Positions 9,978 through 19,369 of a stretch of 35,947 nucleotides of DNA are shown here, piece by piece. The stretch is taken from NCBI GenBank assembly GCA_947381415.1, contig CANCVB010000029.1, positions 1 to 35,947 on the forward strand, in the 5' to 3' direction. Source of the DNA: Burkholderiales bacterium (GTDB lineage Bacteria; Pseudomonadota; Gammaproteobacteria; Burkholderiales; Burkholderiaceae_C). Made by a program: the position numbers and the translations under genes. The notes under the pieces were generated by a model. The model did not search any database and was not told where the DNA came from. It saw only the letters and a program-made list of their open reading frames with translations. Position 1 is the stretch's first letter; every line of letters begins with the position of its first letter.

Positions 9978-11657
9978 ATGTCTGAATCTTTTGCAGCCCT
10001 GTTTGAAGAATCCCTGAAACGCTCAGAGATGCGCACCGGTGAAGTCATCACCGCTGAAGTCATCCGCGTCGAGCACAACCACGTCGTGGTCAATGCGGGG
10101 CTGAAATCAGAGGCCTACGTGCCTATCGAAGAATTTAAAAACGACTTGGGCGAAATCGAAGTCCAGGCTGGCGACTTTGTGTCGGTGGCCATCAGCTCGG
10201 TTGAAAACGGCTACGGCGACACCATTCTCAGCCGCGACACCGCCAAGCGCTTGGCCTCTTGGATGAGCTTGGAAAAAGCCCTCGAGTCTGGCGAATTTGT
10301 GACCGGTACCACCAGCGGCAAAGTCAAAGGCGGCCTGACCGTGTTGGTCAACGGCATCCGCGCGTTCTTGCCCGGTTCGCTCATCGACACCCGCCCCATC
10401 AAAGACTTGTCTCCCTTCGAGAACAAGACCATGGAATTCAAGGTCATCAAGCTCGACCGCAAGCGCAACAACGTCGTGTTGTCACGCCGTGCTGTGATTG
10501 AAGCATCCATGGGCGAAGAACGCGCCAAGATGATGGAAAACCTCAAAGAAGGTTCTATCGTTCACGGCGTGGTGAAAAACATCACCGAGTACGGCGCGTT
10601 TGTCGACCTGGGTGGCATCGATGGTTTGCTGCACATCACCGACATGGCTTGGCGTCGTGTGCGTCACCCCTCCGAGGTGGTGGTCGCTGGCCAAGAAATC
10701 ACCGCCAAAATTCTCAAGTTCGACACCGACAAAAACCGTGTCTCTTTGGGCTTGAAGCAAATGGGCGACGATCCTTGGATGGGCGTGAACCGCCGCTACC
10801 CCCAAGGTACCCGCATGCACGGCAAAGTCACCAACATCGCCGACTACGGCGCGTTTGTGGAACTCGAACCCGGCATCGAGGGCTTGGTGCACGTGTCTGA
10901 AATGGACTGGACCAACAAAAACGTGGCCCCTTCCAAAATCGTTGCCTTGGGTGACGAAGTCGAAGTCATGGTCCTTGAGATCGACGAAGACAAGCGCCGC
11001 ATTTCTTTGGGCATGAAGCAGTGCAAAGCCAACCCTTGGCAAGAATTCGCTGCCGCTACCAAGCGTGGCGACCGCGTCAAAGGCCCCATCAAGTCCATCA
11101 CCGATTTCGGCGTGTTCGTCGGCTTGGCTGCTGGTATCGACGGTCTGGTGCACTTGTCTGACCTGTCTTGGAACGAAACCGGCGAAGCCGCCGTGCGCAA
11201 CTTCAAGAAAGGCCAAGAAGTTGAAGCCTTGGTGTTGGCCGTGGATGTGGAGCGTGAGCGCATTTCTCTGGGCATCAAGCAACTCGACTCTGACCCCTTC
11301 ACCAACTTCGTGTCGGTCAATGACAAAGGTCAAATCGTCACGGGCACGGTCAAAACCGTGGACGCCAAAGGCGCTGAAATCGACCTCGGCGAAGAGATCA
11401 TCGGCTACTTGCGCGTGTCTGAAATCTCCCGCGACCGCGTGGAAGATGCCAGCCAGGTACTCAAAGTTGGCGACGAGGTCACCGCTGTGGTGGTCAATGT
11501 GGATCGCAAAACACGCAACATCCAGTTGTCCATCAAGGCCAAAGACCAAGCTGACCAACAAGAAGCCATGCAAAGCCTGAGCCAAAACTCGGGCAACGCT
11601 GGCACCACCAGCCTGGGCGCTTTGTTGCGTGCCAAACTCGACTCTGGCGAGAAGTAA
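9978..11657 (+). CDS. rpsA: 30S ribosomal protein S1
   Basis: Protein of 559 residues, close to E. coli S1 (557). It binds mRNA on the small subunit and helps unfold structured initiation regions. Six tandem S1/OB-fold repeats are visible. The first two (from about 21 and 105) are the ribosome-binding pair. The next four, from about 190, each carry a G-x-V-x-x-I-x-x-[YF]-G-[AV]-F-V or related signature followed by a GLVH-S-[DE] type strand. Repeat six is diverged ([24 protein letters not shown]). The start ATG has AGGA 6 bases upstream. It lies between cmk and ihfB as in most proteobacteria. A long antisense open frame here is a codon-bias shadow. Confidence 0.98.
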   Translation: MSESFAALFEESLKRSEMRTGEVITAEVIRVEHNHVVVNAGLKSEAYVPIEEFKNDLGEIEVQAGDFVSVAISSVENGYGDTILSRDTAKRLASWMSLEKALESGEFVTGTTSGKVKGGLTVLVNGIRAFLPGSLIDTRPIKDLSPFENKTMEFKVIKLDRKRNNVVLSRRAVIEASMGEERAKMMENLKEGSIVHGVVKNITEYGAFVDLGGIDGLLHITDMAWRRVRHPSEVVVAGQEITAKILKFDTDKNRVSLGLKQMGDDPWMGVNRRYPQGTRMHGKVTNIADYGAFVELEPGIEGLVHVSEMDWTNKNVAPSKIVALGDEVEVMVLEIDEDKRRISLGMKQCKANPWQEFAAATKRGDRVKGPIKSITDFGVFVGLAAGIDGLVHLSDLSWNETGEAAVRNFKKGQEVEALVLAVDVERERISLGIKQLDSDPFTNFVSVNDKGQIVTGTVKTVDAKGAEIDLGEEIIGYLRVSEISRDRVEDASQVLKVGDEVTAVVVNVDRKTRNIQLSIKAKDQADQQEAMQSLSQNSGNAGTTSLGALLRAKLDSGEK

Positions 11658-11659
11658 GC

Positions 11660-11689
11660 CACACAGCGGCCCTTCTCGGGCCCTGTGTG
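11660..11689 (+). other. Stem-loop directly behind rpsA
   Basis: CACACAG, one bulged C, GGCCC, 5-base loop, GGGCC, CTGTGTG: 12 base pairs with one bulge, starting 2 bases after the rpsA stop. No T run follows on the plus strand, so it is not a classical terminator. It may protect the rpsA mRNA 3' end, slow polymerase, or act with the next hairpin. Confidence 0.6.
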
Positions 11690-11697
11690 AATCCCCG

Positions 11698-11734
11698 CGC
11701 CGCTTGCCTGCGCTTTTCGCGCTGGCAAGTGGCG
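11698..11734 (+). other. Second stem-loop in the rpsA-ihfB gap
   Basis: CGCC (11698-11701) pairs with GGCG (11731-11734), a G-T wobble follows, CTTGCC (11703-11708) pairs with GGCAAG (11724-11729), and after a T-T mismatch GCGC pairs with GCGC around a TTTTC loop. That is 15 pairs over 37 bases, with no T run after it. With the stem at 11660-11689 it fills most of the 105-base gap between rpsA and ihfB. It could attenuate read-through into ihfB. Confidence 0.6.
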
Positions 11735-11762
11735 ATTTCAAGGTTCATACAAAGTTGTACCT

Positions 11763-12074
11763 ATGACCCGAAGTGATTTGGTTGAAGAGTTGGCGGCACG
11801 CTTTCCGCAACTGGCTCAGCGTGATGCTGAATTTGCCGTCAAAGCTTTGCTTGACGCGATGAGCGACGCCATGGTGAAAGGCCACCGCATCGAATTGCGC
11901 GGCTTTGGCAGCTTTTCTGTGAACCGCCGCCCGCCACGCATGGGGCGTAACCCGCGCTCTGGCGAAGCCGTGGCCATTCCCGAAAAACGCGTGCCCCATT
12001 TCAAGCCAGGCAAAGCCTTGCGCGAAGCGGTGGACTTGCGCACACAAGAACTCCTTAAAGGCCAAACACCTTAA
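11763..12074 (+). CDS. ihfB: Integration host factor subunit beta
   Basis: Protein of 103 residues that forms, with IhfA, the DNA-bending heterodimer of the nucleoid. The N terminus [15 protein letters not shown] aligns with known IhfB starts. The beta-arm region [27 protein letters not shown] is characteristic ([11 protein letters not shown] before it). Its place behind rpsA is the classical location. No Shine-Dalgarno is seen: the bases before ATG form a small palindrome TACAA-AG-TTGTA (11748-11759). The C terminus is a little longer than in E. coli. Confidence 0.96.
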   Translation: MTRSDLVEELAARFPQLAQRDAEFAVKALLDAMSDAMVKGHRIELRGFGSFSVNRRPPRMGRNPRSGEAVAIPEKRVPHFKPGKALREAVDLRTQELLKGQTP

Positions 12075-12107
12075 AGCCTAGAATGGCTTGATTCACAGGG
12101 GCTCGTC

Positions 12108-12431
12108 TTGAAACAATTCCTATGGCTGCTGCAGTGGACACTGAAAGCAGCCATTTTTTTGATGATGTTTTTTTTCGCCTTGAACAACCAAGAGGATGTG
12201 CAGGTGCGCTTCTTTTGGGGTTTGCAATGGCGCTCCCCACTGGTGCTGGTGCTGCTGGGCTTTTTTGCAGCGGGCGTAGCGGTTGGGGTACTGGGCATGG
12301 TGCCGCGCTGGTGGCGTCAAAGACGCTTGGCGCAAAAAGCTTTGGCGGCCGCAACCACACCCGCAACACCGGTTCCCCCCAGCGCCCCGCCCCACGGGGC
12401 TTCCTCGACTGATATGCCTTACGGCCCTTGA
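12108..12431 (+). CDS. lapA: LapA-family inner membrane protein (DUF1049)
   Basis: Protein of 107 residues with two membrane segments, about 6-25 and 44-66, separated by NNQEDVQVRFFW, the conserved N-N-x-x-x-V-x-[LV]-x-[FW] pattern of the LapA domain. A cytoplasmic basic stretch RWWRQRRLAQKAL and a Pro/Ala/Ser-rich tail follow. In E. coli LapA works with LapB in control of LPS synthesis. The start is a TTG at 12108 with AGGGG 7 bases upstream; the next in-frame Met lies inside the first membrane segment, so the TTG is preferred. It lies between ihfB and lapB with a 2-base gap to lapB. Confidence 0.85.
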   Translation: MKQFLWLLQWTLKAAIFLMMFFFALNNQEDVQVRFFWGLQWRSPLVLVLLGFFAAGVAVGVLGMVPRWWRQRRLAQKALAAATTPATPVPPSAPPHGASSTDMPYGP

Positions 12432-12433
12432 CA

Positions 12434-13573
12434 ATGGATCTGGACATCAGTTGGATTTTTCTCGGACTGCCTGCCGCATTTTTGCTCGGCTGGGTGAGCT
12501 CGCGTTTCGATTTGCGCCAATTGCGCATGGAAAACCGCAGCAACCCCAAAGCGTATTTCAAGGGTCTGAACCATTTGCTCAATGAGCAGCAAGACCAGGC
12601 CATTGATGCCTTTATCGAAGCGGTGCAACGCGACCCCGACACCTCGGAGCTGCACTTTGCGCTGGGCAATTTGTTTCGCCGCAGAGGCGAATACGAACGT
12701 GCGGTACGGGTACACCAACACCTGCTCTCACGGGGCGACATCAGCGAGTCTGACCGACAACGCGCGCAATACGACCTGGCCATGGACTTTGTGAAAGCCG
12801 GCATCTTGGACCGCGCCGAGACCGCGCTGCGCGCCTTGCTGGACACGCCTTTGGCAGCGCAAGCCTTGCTGGCGCTTTTGAGCATTTACGAACGTGCCCG
12901 CGATTGGCGACAAGCCGCCGAGGTTTCGCGCCAACTCGACCAACTAGGGCAGGGGCAATTCGATACCCGCCGCGCGCATTACTTGTGCGAACTGGCGGCC
13001 CAAAGCAAAGACAGTGCAGAAGTCAAAGCACTGTTGCAAGAAGCCGTGGCTTGTGCGCCTTTGCACGCCCGACCGCGCATGGCCTTGGCGCAATGGCTGC
13101 AGTCGCACAACCAAGCCCAGCAAGCCTTAGACCAGCTCTTGCAACTTGCCAACGATCTCCCCTCTGCCCTGCCCTTGATCGCCAGCCAACTCGGCCAACT
13201 CGCGACACAGGTCCATCAAGCGCCCACGGTGCTGGCGTTATTGCAAACCAGTTACCACCAATTGCAAAGCTTGGATGTGCTCGACGCGCTGGTGGCACTC
13301 GAGACGCAGATGGGCAAGACCGACGGACGCGCCCATTACGCGGCGCATTTGCACAAGCACCCCTCGTTGATCGCTGCCAGCCAATGGTTGGCAGGTGCAG
13401 CTTCAGAGTCACCCCAACAAGCGCTGGTTCAACGGGCGCTGGACCAAGCGGTCAAACCCCTGCGACGCTACCGCTGTGCAGCCTGTGGCTTTGAGGCTTT
13501 GCACCATTTTTGGCAATGCCCGGGCTGCCAAGCTTGGGACAGCTATCCTGCACGAAGAGTAGAAGAACTGTGA
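12434..13573 (+). CDS. lapB: LapB/YciM, TPR protein of LPS assembly
   Basis: Protein of 379 residues. An N-terminal membrane anchor (WIFLGLPAAFLLGW, about 6-22) precedes cytoplasmic TPR repeats from about 40 to 320 (for example YFKGLNHLLNEQQDQAI, LHFALGNLFRRRGEYERAV). A C-terminal rubredoxin-like zinc/iron knuckle has C348, C351, C362 and C365. In E. coli it adapts LpxC for proteolysis by FtsH and so limits LPS synthesis. ATG 12434 is chosen; a TTG two codons earlier overlaps the lapA stop. The stop overlaps the hldE start by one base (TGATG). Its position before two heptose genes fits an LPS operon. Confidence 0.93.
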   Translation: MDLDISWIFLGLPAAFLLGWVSSRFDLRQLRMENRSNPKAYFKGLNHLLNEQQDQAIDAFIEAVQRDPDTSELHFALGNLFRRRGEYERAVRVHQHLLSRGDISESDRQRAQYDLAMDFVKAGILDRAETALRALLDTPLAAQALLALLSIYERARDWRQAAEVSRQLDQLGQGQFDTRRAHYLCELAAQSKDSAEVKALLQEAVACAPLHARPRMALAQWLQSHNQAQQALDQLLQLANDLPSALPLIASQLGQLATQVHQAPTVLALLQTSYHQLQSLDVLDALVALETQMGKTDGRAHYAAHLHKHPSLIAASQWLAGAASESPQQALVQRALDQAVKPLRRYRCAACGFEALHHFWQCPGCQAWDSYPARRVEEL

Positions 13574-14505
13574 TGACGATTTGTACCCCTGAACACCTGC
13601 AAGGCACCCATGTGCTGGTTGTCGGTGATGTCATGCTTGACCGCTATTGGTATGGCGCGGTAGAGCGCATCAGCCCCGAAGCCCCTGTGCCCGTGGTACG
13701 TGTCACGCGCGAGGAAGAGCGTTTAGGGGGTTGCGGTAACGTGGCTTTCAACGTGGTCAGCTTGGGGGCGCAAGCCTCGTTGCTGAGCGTGGTCGGCGAA
13801 GACGACAACGGCCACAAACTGGTCAAGCAATTGGAGAAAAGCGGCATCCATGCCCATTTGGGTCGCGACGCGCAACTGCAAACCACCGTCAAATTGCGCA
13901 TCATTGGCCGACAGCAGCAACTGCTGCGCGCTGACTTCGAGAGCGAGCCGCAATCGGAGGTGTTGGCAAGCCAAACCCGTCAATTCCTCAGCTTGCTGGG
14001 GACGCACCAAGCCGTGCTGTTCTCTGACTATGGCAAAGGCGGCTTGACGCATGTGGCGGACATGATTGCGGCAGCGCGAGCGGCCAAATTACCGGTGTTG
14101 ATTGACCCCAAAGGCAGCGACTATTCGCGCTATGCAGGGGCCACCGTCATCACGCCGAACCGTGCCGAGTTGCAACAAGTCATTGGGCGTTGGCGTGACG
14201 AAGTCAGTTTGCTGAACATGGCGCAAAACCTGCGCGAAAGCCTAAAGCTCGACGCCTTGCTGCTCACCCGCAGTGAAGAGGGCATGAGCTTGTTTGATGC
14301 CCAAGGCGTCACCCATGTGCCCGCGCAAGCACGCGAGGTGTTCGATGTCACCGGAGCAGGCGATACCGTTATCGCCACCCTGGCGGCGTTGCTGGGTGCG
14401 GGCATGGGTTTGCGCGAGGCACTGCCTTGGGCGAACAAAGCCGGTGGCATTGTGGTGGGTAAGTTTGGCACCGCAGGCGTGACCTACAAGGAGTTGATCG
14501 CATGA
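13573..14505 (+). CDS. rfaE1: D-glycero-beta-D-manno-heptose-7-phosphate kinase (HldE domain I only)
   Basis: PfkB-family sugar kinase of 310 residues that makes heptose 1,7-bisphosphate for the LPS inner core. N-terminal [13 protein letters not shown] and SPEAPVPVV, and the C-terminal PfkB signature [20 protein letters not shown] with the catalytic Asp, are all visible. E. coli HldE carries a second nucleotidyltransferase domain that is missing here, so the adenylyltransferase (rfaE2/hldC) must be encoded elsewhere; split genes are known in other betaproteobacteria. The start overlaps the lapB stop by one base; an upstream in-frame extension to 13510 lies inside lapB. The stop overlaps hldD (ATGA). 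Confidence 0.93.
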   Translation: MTICTPEHLQGTHVLVVGDVMLDRYWYGAVERISPEAPVPVVRVTREEERLGGCGNVAFNVVSLGAQASLLSVVGEDDNGHKLVKQLEKSGIHAHLGRDAQLQTTVKLRIIGRQQQLLRADFESEPQSEVLASQTRQFLSLLGTHQAVLFSDYGKGGLTHVADMIAAARAAKLPVLIDPKGSDYSRYAGATVITPNRAELQQVIGRWRDEVSLLNMAQNLRESLKLDALLLTRSEEGMSLFDAQGVTHVPAQAREVFDVTGAGDTVIATLAALLGAGMGLREALPWANKAGGIVVGKFGTAGVTYKELIA

Positions 14506-15506
14506 AAACAGTGGTGACAGGGGCTGCGGGTTTTATTGGCAGCAACATCGTCAAGGGCTTGAACCAGCGCGGCATCACCGACATCATCGCGGTCGACGAT
14601 ATGCGGGATGGCGACAAGTTTCGTAACTTGGCCGATTTACAGATCGCCGACTACATCGATCACACGGTGTTTTATGAAGCCTTTGCCAAACGCGAATTTG
14701 GCAAAGTAGACGCGGTATTTCATGAAGGCGCTTGCAGTGACACCATGGAAACCGATGGCCAATTCATGATGAACAACAACTACGGCGTGTCTTGCCACTT
14801 GTGGGCCGCTTGTCAGGCGCAAGGCGTGCGTTTGTTGTACGCCTCATCGGCAGCCACCTACGGCGGCTCCAGCAGCTTTGTCGAAACCCCTGAATTTGAA
14901 AAGCCACTCAACGTCTACGGCTACTCGAAACTGCTGTTCGACCAGCGTATGCGTCGCGAAATGGGATCTGATTTCGCCAAGAACACCGCGCAAGTGGTGG
15001 GCTTTCGCTATTTCAATGTCTATGGCCCCCGCGAGCAGCACAAGGCACGCATGGCCAGCGTGGCGTTTCACCAGTTTCACCAACTGCGCGAGCACGGCCA
15101 TGTGAAACTGTTTGCCGATTACGGTGGCTACGCTGCCGGCCAACAAGAGCGTGATTTTGTGTATGTCGATGACGTGGTGGCGGTGAACCTGTGGTTCTTT
15201 GACCATCCCGCGAAGAACGGCTTGTTCAATTTGGGCACCGGTCGTGCCCAGCCGTTCAATGATGTGGCGCTGGCGGTGGTCAATGCCGCCCGTGCGGAAC
15301 AACAAGCCTCGCCTTTGACCTTGGCGCAAGCAGTGAAGGCCGAGCACATTCGCTATATCGACTTTCCCGATGCCTTGCGCGGCAAGTACCAGTGCTTCAC
15401 CCAAGCCGATCTCAGCGCTTTGCGTGCCAGCGGCTGTGACCATGTGTTTGCCGATGTGCAAACCGGCGTGACGCGCTATATGCACTGGTTGACGCACAAC
15501 GCTTAA
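14502..15506 (+). CDS. hldD: ADP-L-glycero-D-manno-heptose-6-epimerase
   Basis: Extended short-chain dehydrogenase-type epimerase of 334 residues giving ADP-L-glycero-D-manno-heptose, the LPS core heptose donor. NADP-binding GAAGFIGSN is at the N terminus, the catalytic pair is Y139 and K143 (YGYSK), and the [13 protein letters not shown] and [10 protein letters not shown] motifs are typical of HldD. It overlaps the kinase gene by 4 bases, so the two heptose steps are coupled. About 80 bases follow to the next gene with only a loose GC-rich inverted repeat and a run of T at about 15519-15525. Confidence 0.95.
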   Translation: MKTVVTGAAGFIGSNIVKGLNQRGITDIIAVDDMRDGDKFRNLADLQIADYIDHTVFYEAFAKREFGKVDAVFHEGACSDTMETDGQFMMNNNYGVSCHLWAACQAQGVRLLYASSAATYGGSSSFVETPEFEKPLNVYGYSKLLFDQRMRREMGSDFAKNTAQVVGFRYFNVYGPREQHKARMASVAFHQFHQLREHGHVKLFADYGGYAAGQQERDFVYVDDVVAVNLWFFDHPAKNGLFNLGTGRAQPFNDVALAVVNAARAEQQASPLTLAQAVKAEHIRYIDFPDALRGKYQCFTQADLSALRASGCDHVFADVQTGVTRYMHWLTHNA

Positions 15507-15593
15507 AGTGGTGCTGGGTTTTTTCCTCAGCCGCACTGCCACAGCCCAACGCTTCGCGGCCTTGAAATAGGCGTCTTTGAACCAAGATTGCCC

Positions 15594-15884
15594 ATGCTGA
15601 AAACAATGGTTCTGGTGGTTTGGGTGCTGCTCTGTCCTGCTTGGGCTTTAGAGGTCAACCTCGCCACAGAAGCCGAACTCGACGGTTTGCGCGGCTTGGG
15701 GCCGGCGTTCACGCGGCGTGTCATGCGCGAGCGCGACAGACAAGCCTTTACCGATTGGCCCGACCTGATGCGCCGCGTCTCTGGAATGGGTCGTCTCACC
15801 GCGCTCAAGCTGTCTGCCCAAGGTTTGACAGTGAACGGCCAATCGCTGGCGGCAGAACACAATACCCCTAAGCTCACGCCTTGA
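15594..15884 (+). CDS. ComEA-like secreted helix-hairpin-helix protein
   Basis: Protein of 96 residues. A signal peptide of about 19 residues (MLKTMVLVVWVLLCPAWA) is followed by one helix-hairpin-helix unit starting VNLATEAELDGLRGLGP and continuing to about residue 80 with RVSGMGRLTALKLS. The VN-A---EL-GL-G-GP pattern is that of ComEA, the periplasmic DNA-binding protein of natural transformation. The domain occupies most of the mature protein. ATG 15594 is used; a TTG two codons upstream is less likely. The neighbours are LPS genes and recC. Binding of DNA in the periplasm is inferred from the family; a role in competence is not shown here. Confidence 0.7.
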   Translation: MLKTMVLVVWVLLCPAWALEVNLATEAELDGLRGLGPAFTRRVMRERDRQAFTDWPDLMRRVSGMGRLTALKLSAQGLTVNGQSLAAEHNTPKLTP

Positions 15885-15931
15885 GCCTCATCCTGTCATA
15901 AGCTCACAGCCTTGTTCACTTCCACACCGTC

Positions 15932-18900
15932 ATGACCTCGCCTTTGCCCTCTGGTTTCATGGTTTTTCACAGCAACCGCATGGAAGGTTTGCTGGAGCTT
16001 TTGCTCACCTATGTGAAAGACCGGCCACTCGCGCCCTTGCAAAGCGAAACCATTTTGGTGCAAAGCAATGGCATGAAGCACTGGCTGACGCTGTCCTTGG
16101 CGCACACCTCGGCCTTGGGCATTTGCGCGGCCACACGGATGGAACTGCCTTCTAGCCAGCTCTGGCAGATCTACCGCGCGGTTTTAGGTGCGGCGCGTCT
16201 GCCCTCGCGCATGCCCTTGGACAAAGCACCCTTGGTGTGGCGCATCATGCGCCGCTTTCCCGATTGGCTCACGGATGCGCGTTTTGCACCGCTGGCGCAC
16301 TACCTGGCAGAGGACCCGCTAGGCACCCGTGCTTTTGGCTTGGCACAACAACTCGCCGATGTGCTTGATGGCTACCAAAACTACCGTGTCGACTGGCTGG
16401 CGCAGTGGGCACAAGGCCACGACAGGTTAACTGCCCAGCAAGCTTTGCCGACTGCACACCTGTGGCAAGCGGCTATGTGGCGCGATTTGCTCAAGGATGT
16501 GCAAACGCGCTTGCCCGAAGCGCACAGTGCCTATGTCTCGCGCTCCGATGTGCACCAAGCTTTTATAGACACGCTGTCGCATTGGCCTGCAAACCAACCC
16601 ATCCCCGGGCTACCCCCCCGCTTGATGGTGTTTGGCATCACCGCCTTGCCCATGCAAACCTTGCAAGCTTTGGCCGCCTTGGCGCGTTTTATCCCTGTAC
16701 TCATGTTTGTGCACAACCCCAGCCAAGAGCACTGGGGCCATCTCACAGAAAGCGTGGTACCGGTAGGCCATCCATTGCTGGCATCCTGGGGCAAACATGG
16801 GCGTGACTACATCCAAGCAGTGGACGATTTCGAAACCAAGAACGCACAAGGTGAGCCCCTGCAAAGGGTCCCCTACTTTATCGACCCCGTCAAAGAAGCC
16901 CTAGAACAAAACCGCGCGCCCAGCGCTTTGCAACAGTTGCAATCCGCGGTACTGCACATGGCCGAGCCGCCCAGCGAGCCCCACTCCCTTGTACCAGGCG
17001 ATGACAGTATCCAATTTGTGCAAACCCACTCGGCACAACGTGAAGTCAACACCTTGCACGACCGCATCTTGGCGTGGTTAGACGCCGATACCCACTTGCA
17101 ACCCTCTGACATCATGGTGATGGTGCCCGATATGGCTGCATTTGCACCCCACATCCATGCGGTGTTTGGCCGTTTCAAGCCCCTGCCGTCTGGCGTTCAA
17201 CGCAGCACACGCTACCTGCCCTACACGGTGGCCGACACCACCACCCATGCCGACCCTTTGGTCCAAGCCCTGCAAACCTTGCTGCAATTGCCGCAATTGC
17301 GTCTGAGTCTCAAGGACTGGCTGGCGTTGCTTCAGGTCGAGGCTGTGCACGAGCGCTTTGGTTTAAGTGCAGGCGACGTCGCCACTGTGCATGATTGGTT
17401 GTCAAAGGCCGGTGTTCGCTGGGGTTTGGACGCCGAGCATCGGCAAGCGTGGGGACTGTCCAGCGAAATGCCGGATGCCAACCAAAACACCTGGTCGTTT
17501 GGCTTGCAACGTCTGCTGTTGGGCTATGCACAAGGTGCCCAAAGCGATACACCCGCCGAGTGGCACATGCGCTTGGGCCACGCCGGTGTCGATGGTTTAG
17601 ATGCCCCTTTGATGGCCGGGTTACTGGGGTGGTTGCAAGCCATGAACCAGAGCTTGCAACAACTCTCGCAAATGCACACACCGACCGAATGGGTGCAGTT
17701 GTTACAAGCGTTGGTTCAGCGTTTCTTCAAAGCCACCGACGACGTCACCCAACGCCTGCTCGACCGCGTGCTTGCGCCATTGGAAGAGTGGCTGAGCGAC
17801 TGCCAATTGGCAGGGTTTGATACGCCCTTGCCTTTGTCGGTGGTGCGCACACATTGGCTGGCCCAAATGGACGCCATCGGCCTGCAACGCCGCTTCATGG
17901 GTGGTGGCGTACAGTTCGCCACCCTCATGCCTATGCGTGCCATACCCTTCAAAGTGGTCTGCCTTTTGGGCATGAATGATGGCGTTTACCCGCGCTCACC
18001 CGCACCGCGCGACTTTGACTTGATGAGCCACCCCCACCTGGGGCGTGCAGGCGACCGCGCAAGGCGTGAAGACGACCGCTATTTGTTTTTAGAGGCTGTG
18101 CTGTCGGCCCGCGAGCGTTTGTATGTTTCATGGCAAGGGCGTCGTGCCAGCGATCACGCCAAGCTCCCACCCTCGGTGCTGGTCGGTCAGTTAATGGACT
18201 GTCTCAACCAGTGCCACCACGTGGACAAACAGTCGCCACCGGTGTTTCAAGCGCGCTTACAACCACTGCAGCCTTTTTCGCAGCAGTACTTCGACGCCAA
18301 CTCGGATGCATTCACCTATGCCGACGACTGGTCCAGCGCTCGCCTCGCGGCCAGCGAAGCGACTGCAACATCCTCTGCACCCGTGCAGTCTCCACCTGTT
18401 GCGCAGCCCCCCACGCAGATAGACACCCAGGCATTGAAAGGCTTGCTGCGGCGTCCGCAAGAGGTGTACTTTGTGCAGCACCTGCAAGCCCGCTTGGACA
18501 AACCCGCCACACCTGACAGCGCCGACGAGCCATTCGCCCCTGACACCCTTACCCTGTTCCAACTGCAACAAGAGCTCTTGAACTGCGTCGAGCCACTCAC
18601 CACGGTGGCGCAGTGGCGCATGCAAGGGCGTTTGGCACTGGGTGACTTGGGAAATTTGCAATACGCCCAGATGCTGCAACAGCGCGAAGCCATGCTGCAC
18701 AGCCTGGCGCACTGGATCAGCGAAAGCGATAGCCCGCTAGAAGCGCAATCCCTCACCTTGGGGGGTGCAGGTTTGACGCTGCAACTGGCATGGGGTGGAG
18801 CAAGCCAACGCTGGGTCAGGCGCCAAGATGGCCGCGTCTTGCATACCGTCTTGCGCGCAGGCCGTGTGATGAGCCAGAAAAAACCACGCCTACACACCCT

Positions 18901-19369
18901 CACCGACACCTGGATTGAGCATTTGTGTGCTTGTGCTGCTGGCCATAGCACCAGCAGTGTGCTGTGTGGCACCGATGGCTTGCTGGGCTTGTCGCCTTTG
19001 CCGCAAGCGCAGGCCGAGTGGCTGCTGCGTGATCTCGCCGAGGTCTATTTGGAGGCTTGGCGGCAACCCCTGCCACTGGCTTGCGAAACCGCCTGTGCTT
19101 GGTTGGTCAGTCAAACCTCTGTGCCTGCCGATCACAATACCGCCAAAACCGAACTGCAAGCCCTCACAGCGGCTCGCAACCGTTTCGAGGGTGTGGGCAG
19201 CATGGGTGAGTTGGAAAAATCGCCCTATTTGCAGCGTGCATTCGAGCACTTCGACGATCTCTGGCCAGCCATGCAGCCCTTGGCTGACCGCGTCTTGCGC
19301 CCCCTGCTGCAGGCCAGCAGCGTGTTGAGCGTGGTGGCCTGCGCACCTGCCCAAGAGGCTGAGGCATGA
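15932..19369 (+). CDS. recC: Exodeoxyribonuclease V subunit gamma (RecC)
   Basis: The 1145-residue Chi-recognition and scaffold subunit of the RecBCD helicase-nuclease that processes double-strand breaks. Recognition rests on the N-terminal F-H-S-N-x-x-E-x-L motif (FMVFHSNRMEGLLELLL), the early VQSNGMKHWLTL and GICAATRMELPS segments, HDRILAWLDADTHLQPSDIMVMVPD, and the later PMRAIPFKVVCLLGMNDGVYPR, all conserved in RecC. Length matches the family (about 1120). RecC is a degenerate helicase without Walker motifs, as seen. The stop overlaps the recB start (ATGA). The promoter should lie in or before the 47-base gap after the ComEA-like gene. Confidence 0.94.
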   Translation: MTSPLPSGFMVFHSNRMEGLLELLLTYVKDRPLAPLQSETILVQSNGMKHWLTLSLAHTSALGICAATRMELPSSQLWQIYRAVLGAARLPSRMPLDKAPLVWRIMRRFPDWLTDARFAPLAHYLAEDPLGTRAFGLAQQLADVLDGYQNYRVDWLAQWAQGHDRLTAQQALPTAHLWQAAMWRDLLKDVQTRLPEAHSAYVSRSDVHQAFIDTLSHWPANQPIPGLPPRLMVFGITALPMQTLQALAALARFIPVLMFVHNPSQEHWGHLTESVVPVGHPLLASWGKHGRDYIQAVDDFETKNAQGEPLQRVPYFIDPVKEALEQNRAPSALQQLQSAVLHMAEPPSEPHSLVPGDDSIQFVQTHSAQREVNTLHDRILAWLDADTHLQPSDIMVMVPDMAAFAPHIHAVFGRFKPLPSGVQRSTRYLPYTVADTTTHADPLVQALQTLLQLPQLRLSLKDWLALLQVEAVHERFGLSAGDVATVHDWLSKAGVRWGLDAEHRQAWGLSSEMPDANQNTWSFGLQRLLLGYAQGAQSDTPAEWHMRLGHAGVDGLDAPLMAGLLGWLQAMNQSLQQLSQMHTPTEWVQLLQALVQRFFKATDDVTQRLLDRVLAPLEEWLSDCQLAGFDTPLPLSVVRTHWLAQMDAIGLQRRFMGGGVQFATLMPMRAIPFKVVCLLGMNDGVYPRSPAPRDFDLMSHPHLGRAGDRARREDDRYLFLEAVLSARERLYVSWQGRRASDHAKLPPSVLVGQLMDCLNQCHHVDKQSPPVFQARLQPLQPFSQQYFDANSDAFTYADDWSSARLAASEATATSSAPVQSPPVAQPPTQIDTQALKGLLRRPQEVYFVQHLQARLDKPATPDSADEPFAPDTLTLFQLQQELLNCVEPLTTVAQWRMQGRLALGDLGNLQYAQMLQQREAMLHSLAHWISESDSPLEAQSLTLGGAGLTLQLAWGGASQRWVRRQDGRVLHTVLRAGRVMSQKKPRLHTLTDTWIEHLCACAAGHSTSSVLCGTDGLLGLSPLPQAQAEWLLRDLAEVYLEAWRQPLPLACETACAWLVSQTSVPADHNTAKTELQALTAARNRFEGVGSMGELEKSPYLQRAFEHFDDLWPAMQPLADRVLRPLLQASSVLSVVACAPAQEAEA

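Noticed and set aside
10482-11741. 419-codon open frame antisense to rpsA
   Set aside because: Same shadow effect; low-complexity His/Val/Asp-rich product and no ribosome site of note.
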